Positions 59,206-64,000 of a stretch of 64,000 nucleotides of DNA are shown piece after piece. The notes under the pieces are model-generated. The model made no database searches. It saw only the letters and a list, made by a program, of their open reading frames with translations, and was not told the origin of the DNA. The first letter of the stretch is position 1; each line of letters begins with the position of its first letter. The DNA is from Polaromonas sp. (GTDB lineage Bacteria > Pseudomonadota > Gammaproteobacteria > Burkholderiales > Burkholderiaceae_C): positions 62,001 through 126,000 of the forward strand of contig NZ_JAUYEY010000027.1 in assembly GCF_030689685.1 (NCBI RefSeq), written 5' to 3'. Position numbers and translations under genes: made by a program.

Positions 59206-59553
59206 CTAACTGAAATCGCCGGTCCGCAATTCAATCGGCTGACCATGAGGCGTACGGTCAGCGGCATGATCCCAGGCGTCACGATATCGATCCAGTTCGG
59301 CCCTGCTGCTGACGCCTTTGTTGGCTACCAGGGATTCGAGGGCATGCAGCCAGTGTTCGTAATAGGTGTCGCCCCGGTCCGGATCACCATCGCGCTGCGC
59401 ACGGGCGATCTGCGCGGTCAGGGCGTCGGCCCATTCCTGCCAGGTGAAAATGCCACGCTCATGAAGCATCAATACCATGGCAAACGCCTGCGCTTCCCAC
59501 GGCTCCCCAAAGACGGCGGCGCCATCGTTGATTGCCGCGGGAATTTCGGTCAC
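59206..59553 (-). CDS. Nitrile hydratase accessory protein (cobalt activator type)
   Basis: A 115-residue protein similar to the N-terminal part of nitrile hydratase beta subunits (FGEPWEAQAFAMVLMLHERG, residues about 15-34, then TWQEWADALTAQIARAQRDG and YYEHWLHALESLVANKG). In cobalt-type enzymes a small protein of this kind follows the two structural genes and swaps the alpha subunit in to load Co(III) and oxidise its cysteines. It overlaps nthB by 4 bases. Confidence 0.85.
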   Translation of the reverse strand: MTEIPAAINDGAAVFGEPWEAQAFAMVLMLHERGIFTWQEWADALTAQIARAQRDGDPDRGDTYYEHWLHALESLVANKGVSSRAELDRYRDAWDHAADRTPHGQPIELRTGDFS

Positions 59554-60209
59554 AGTGCTTCCAGGTAAGGCTCAAATGCGTCGATGCAGACCTGCACGCC
59601 AGGCGAACCGGCATCCCCCCACAGCTCAACCCCGTCAAAGGCCACAGCATAGAGCCACTGTGGCTGCTCGCCCAGTCCCTGCGCGTGCGCGTCTGCAAAC
59701 ACGTGCACACCGCGAATTTGCTCAACCACACCTTCTTTGCCAAGAGCATACGCGGGTAACCGGGTGTGATGATCAGCCTGCAGTTTGCGAACCCGGACTT
59801 TCTGGCCCTGTGCATATCGACCGGGCTCGACAGGCGAGCGTTCGGTCGAAGCGCCTCGCGCCAGCGCTGCATGGACATCGGCCCCTTTTAGAACGCGTGG
59901 CAAGGCTGGCGATGCCTGCAACATCCGCTCGGCGCTGACTTCCTCGGGCGTCACCAGGCCCCGCTTTTCTAGCATGTTTTGCAGGGCAAAAAGCCAGATT
60001 TCGTAGTAGCTGAGTTCACGGTAGTCAGGCAGCGTCTCACGCGCGGCCCGCATCATGTCCAGGTTCCAGGCGCCGGTTGCGCCCATGGCGACGGTCAGTG
60101 CCAGTGCGCGTGGTTCCCACGACGCGTGGAACAATTCGCCTTCGGGTTCAAGCGTGACCGGGCCGAAACCCGGCAAGCCACCCAGATCAGCATGCGTCGT
60201 GTAAGTCAC
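59550..60209 (-). CDS. nthB: Nitrile hydratase beta subunit
   Basis: Structural subunit of nitrile hydratase, which turns nitriles into amides. The 219-residue protein opens with the family's [13 protein letters not shown] (residues about 6-18) and [20 protein letters not shown], then [19 protein letters not shown]; the C-terminal SH3-like barrel has [32 protein letters not shown] and [14 protein letters not shown]. Lies between nthA and the accessory gene, overlapping each by 4 bases. Confidence 0.93.
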   Translation of the reverse strand: MTYTTHADLGGLPGFGPVTLEPEGELFHASWEPRALALTVAMGATGAWNLDMMRAARETLPDYRELSYYEIWLFALQNMLEKRGLVTPEEVSAERMLQASPALPRVLKGADVHAALARGASTERSPVEPGRYAQGQKVRVRKLQADHHTRLPAYALGKEGVVEQIRGVHVFADAHAQGLGEQPQWLYAVAFDGVELWGDAGSPGVQVCIDAFEPYLEAL

Positions 60210-60823
60210 GACAGGCCTGACCCAGGGCGCAGTGCCAGCCCGGTTCCAATCATTGAATCCCGCGTGACGAGGCGGGCAAGTGCGTCTTCATCAAACCCCT
60301 CGCTGCCCTCAGGGCGACGCGGAAGAACGAGATAACGAACCTCCGCGGTCGAGTCCCAGACCCGGATCTCCATCGCTTCCGGCAGGGCGACCCCGAATTC
60401 CGCCAATACGCCGCGCGGGTCCTTGACGACCCGCGAACGGTACGGCGCACTCTTGTACCAGGTGGGCGGCAATCCCAGTACCGGCCAGGGATAGCAGCTG
60501 CACAGCGTACAGACCACCATGTTATGGCGCTCGGGGGTGTTCTCCACTACAACCATGTGTTCACCCTGGCGTCCCTGGTAGCCCAGCGAGGCAATCGCCG
60601 CCGTGGCATCGGTGAACAGCCATTCCCGGTAGGCTGGATCAGACCAGGCGCGCGCCACAACCCGCGCCCCATTGCGCGGGCCGACTCGGGTCTGATAGGT
60701 ATCAATAATTGCATCCAGTGCGGCGGGATCGATGTACCCCTTTTGCGTCAGCACGGTTTCCAGTGCTCGCACGCGCAAATCCATTTCACCCAACTCGCTG
60801 TGATCGTGATCTGTTGAACTCAT
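60206..60823 (-). CDS. nthA: Nitrile hydratase alpha subunit, cobalt type
   Basis: Catalytic subunit, 205 residues. The metal claw is VCTLCSC (Cys105, Cys108, Ser109, Cys110); Thr at the second position is the mark of non-corrin Co(III) enzymes, where iron types have Ser. Two cysteines are expected to be oxidised to sulfinic and sulfenic acid. Other family parts are [60 protein letters not shown]. First of three overlapping genes; no amidase gene is seen nearby. Confidence 0.94.
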   Translation of the reverse strand: MSSTDHDHSELGEMDLRVRALETVLTQKGYIDPAALDAIIDTYQTRVGPRNGARVVARAWSDPAYREWLFTDATAAIASLGYQGRQGEHMVVVENTPERHNMVVCTLCSCYPWPVLGLPPTWYKSAPYRSRVVKDPRGVLAEFGVALPEAMEIRVWDSTAEVRYLVLPRRPEGSEGFDEDALARLVTRDSMIGTGLALRPGSGLS

Positions 60824-60990
60824 CTGCCAATCTTACGGCAATCACACTTTTCAAGCGATTCGCATGCACAGCTCATGAAGTCGGCAGGGGCGTCAAGAAA
60901 TTTTTCCGTTTTGCATCATTAGCGGGCATTCGGCGACACACCGTTAACTGCCTGAAATCGCCCGACAGCTCCCATTCCATCTCAACCCTT

Positions 60991-61060
60991 GATTTCAAAC
61001 AAAATCGGCCTCCAGCCCATTTGAAACGAGCGCAGCATGTTATTAAATCAATATCAGATT
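60991..61060 (-). repeat. Interspersed repeat family A in the nthA-TauE gap
   Basis: On the minus strand: TTTAATAACATGCTGCGCTC, loop, ATGGGCTGGAGGCCGATTTTG. It occupies the middle of the 285-base gap 60824-61108, in which I see no gene. Confidence 0.6.
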
Positions 61061-61108
61061 CAGAGCCGCTCCGGCTTCTGAAAGCCGGCGGGGCAGTTCA
61101 ACGCCCCC

Positions 61109-61864
61109 TCAGGCGGAGCGTTGCAACAAACCCGGCACTGACGAGACGAGCAAGGCGACGCCGGTGCCTGTCAGCAGGCTCAGCACAATTTTTCGGAAAG
61201 TCGCTTCGCTGATGCCGATATAAAGCCGCGCCCCCAGCAGCGAGGGGATCAGCATGGCAGGGGCCACAATCGCCAGAAAAGGCAGGGTGGCGCGGCTGAT
61301 GATGCCGGTGGCGATGTAGCTGCCAAAGGTGACCAGCAACATCGACAAATTGAAGTTTTGCACGATGGTGCGCTGAGCGTCTTTGTCCATCCCGCGCAGC
61401 GTGCACCAGAGTGTGGGCAACACGCCGGTAAAACCGCCCAGTGCACCCATCACGCCGCCGCCTGCACCGATCAGCGCGTCGGCGATGCGCCCGCCGCGGG
61501 TGATGCGCGGCAGTTGTGCACCGAACAGCATCGCCGGGCACCAGACGGCCAGCAGGGCGCCCAGAAAAGCCTTGAACACCTGCACGTCCACCTGCGGCAG
61601 CAGCAGCATGCCCAGCGGAATGCCTATCAGGCCTCCCACCACAAACGGTGCCAATGTCTTGAGGTCAAAGCCGCGCCGCACAGTCACGGCTGCAATGATT
61701 TGCCCGGTCAGGGCGCCAAACACCGCCATGGCCGCTGCCAGGCGCGGGTCAATCGTCCAGGCCCAGAAGGACATGGCCACCAGGCCGAAACCAAAACCCG
61801 ACAGGCCCTGAACAAAGCCCGCAGCGATGGCACCGGCAATGATGACCAGCGTCTGGGTCTCCAT
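61109..61864 (-). CDS. TauE/SafE family membrane protein (second copy)
   Basis: A 251-residue membrane protein with about seven to eight hydrophobic helices and the family motifs GFVQGLSGFGFGLVAMSFWA (residues about 16-35) and GAGGGVMGALGGFTGVLPTL in the second half. It differs clearly from the TauE/SafE protein at 8279, so the two are not a recent duplication. It starts 11 bases after the end of gcvP on the same strand. Substrate unknown. Confidence 0.87.
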   Translation of the reverse strand: METQTLVIIAGAIAAGFVQGLSGFGFGLVAMSFWAWTIDPRLAAAMAVFGALTGQIIAAVTVRRGFDLKTLAPFVVGGLIGIPLGMLLLPQVDVQVFKAFLGALLAVWCPAMLFGAQLPRITRGGRIADALIGAGGGVMGALGGFTGVLPTLWCTLRGMDKDAQRTIVQNFNLSMLLVTFGSYIATGIISRATLPFLAIVAPAMLIPSLLGARLYIGISEATFRKIVLSLLTGTGVALLVSSVPGLLQRSA

Positions 61865-61875
61865 GCCTCAGTGGC

Positions 61876-64000
<2,125 letters not shown>

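Noticed and set aside
61109-61864. TauE/SafE protein as a cobalt transporter serving nitrile hydratase
   Set aside because: The motifs are those of anion exporters; it is 285 bases away and closer to gcvP.

Overview
The window is GC-rich chromosomal DNA from a betaproteobacterium, most likely a member of the Comamonadaceae close to Polaromonas or Rhodoferax. This rests on the gene families present (Tct/Bug solute transport, the zapA-6S RNA arrangement, the CbiX/CbtAB-type cobalamin cluster) and on short interspersed repeats that I associate with that family. No rRNA or tRNA gene and no CRISPR array was seen.

Layout. 1-9100 holds transport and metabolic genes: a tripartite tricarboxylate transporter (tctC-tctB-tctA, the last cut by the window edge), an exported protein, a minus-strand set (126-aa unknown, fumarylacetoacetase-type enzyme, ketopantoate-reductase-like enzyme) divergent from a LysR regulator, a free-standing homologue of the hydrolase domain of 10-formyltetrahydrofolate dehydrogenase, and a TauE/SafE exporter. 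9100-10000 holds 6S RNA, zapA and a zapB-like gene. From 10044 a cobalamin riboswitch precedes a plus-strand run reaching bluB at 30132: btuB, cobB, an unknown gene, a signal-less BtuF-like protein, cobU, btuF, btuC, btuD, cobM, cbiX, cobH, cbiD, cobL, cobI, cbiG, cobE, cbtB, cbtA, cobJ, a ferredoxin, cobA, cobO and bluB. Many neighbours overlap by 4 bases, so coupled translation is likely. The gene set is that of the cobalt-early (anaerobic-type) pathway, combined with B12 salvage and cobalt import.

At 30200-46180 this locus is interrupted by a defence island: a mobile-element remnant and a decayed jetD tail, a three-gene type III-like restriction-modification operon (mod, an OLD-like ATPase, res), a TacA/TacT toxin-antitoxin pair, and a complete Wadjet system (jetABCD). 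The jetD stop overlaps the start of cbiB, and cobalamin genes then resume (cbiB, cobD, a RelE/HTH toxin-antitoxin pair, cobQ).

50476-64000 holds a Rad3/XPD-type helicase with an N-terminal nuclease-like domain and a LexA box in front, a damaged HigBA pair, a CopG-GrpB chimera, aroC, an MFS transporter, an EamA transporter, aroQ, arfB, an orphan hicB, a cobalt-type nitrile hydratase operon, a second TauE/SafE protein and gcvP (cut by the window end).

Three families of short repeats recur between and inside genes. Several copies sit in frame inside cobU, cbiB, btuF, jetC, cobQ and gcvP and add peptide to the products. Together with the defence island inside the B12 locus, these are the most distinctive features of the window.
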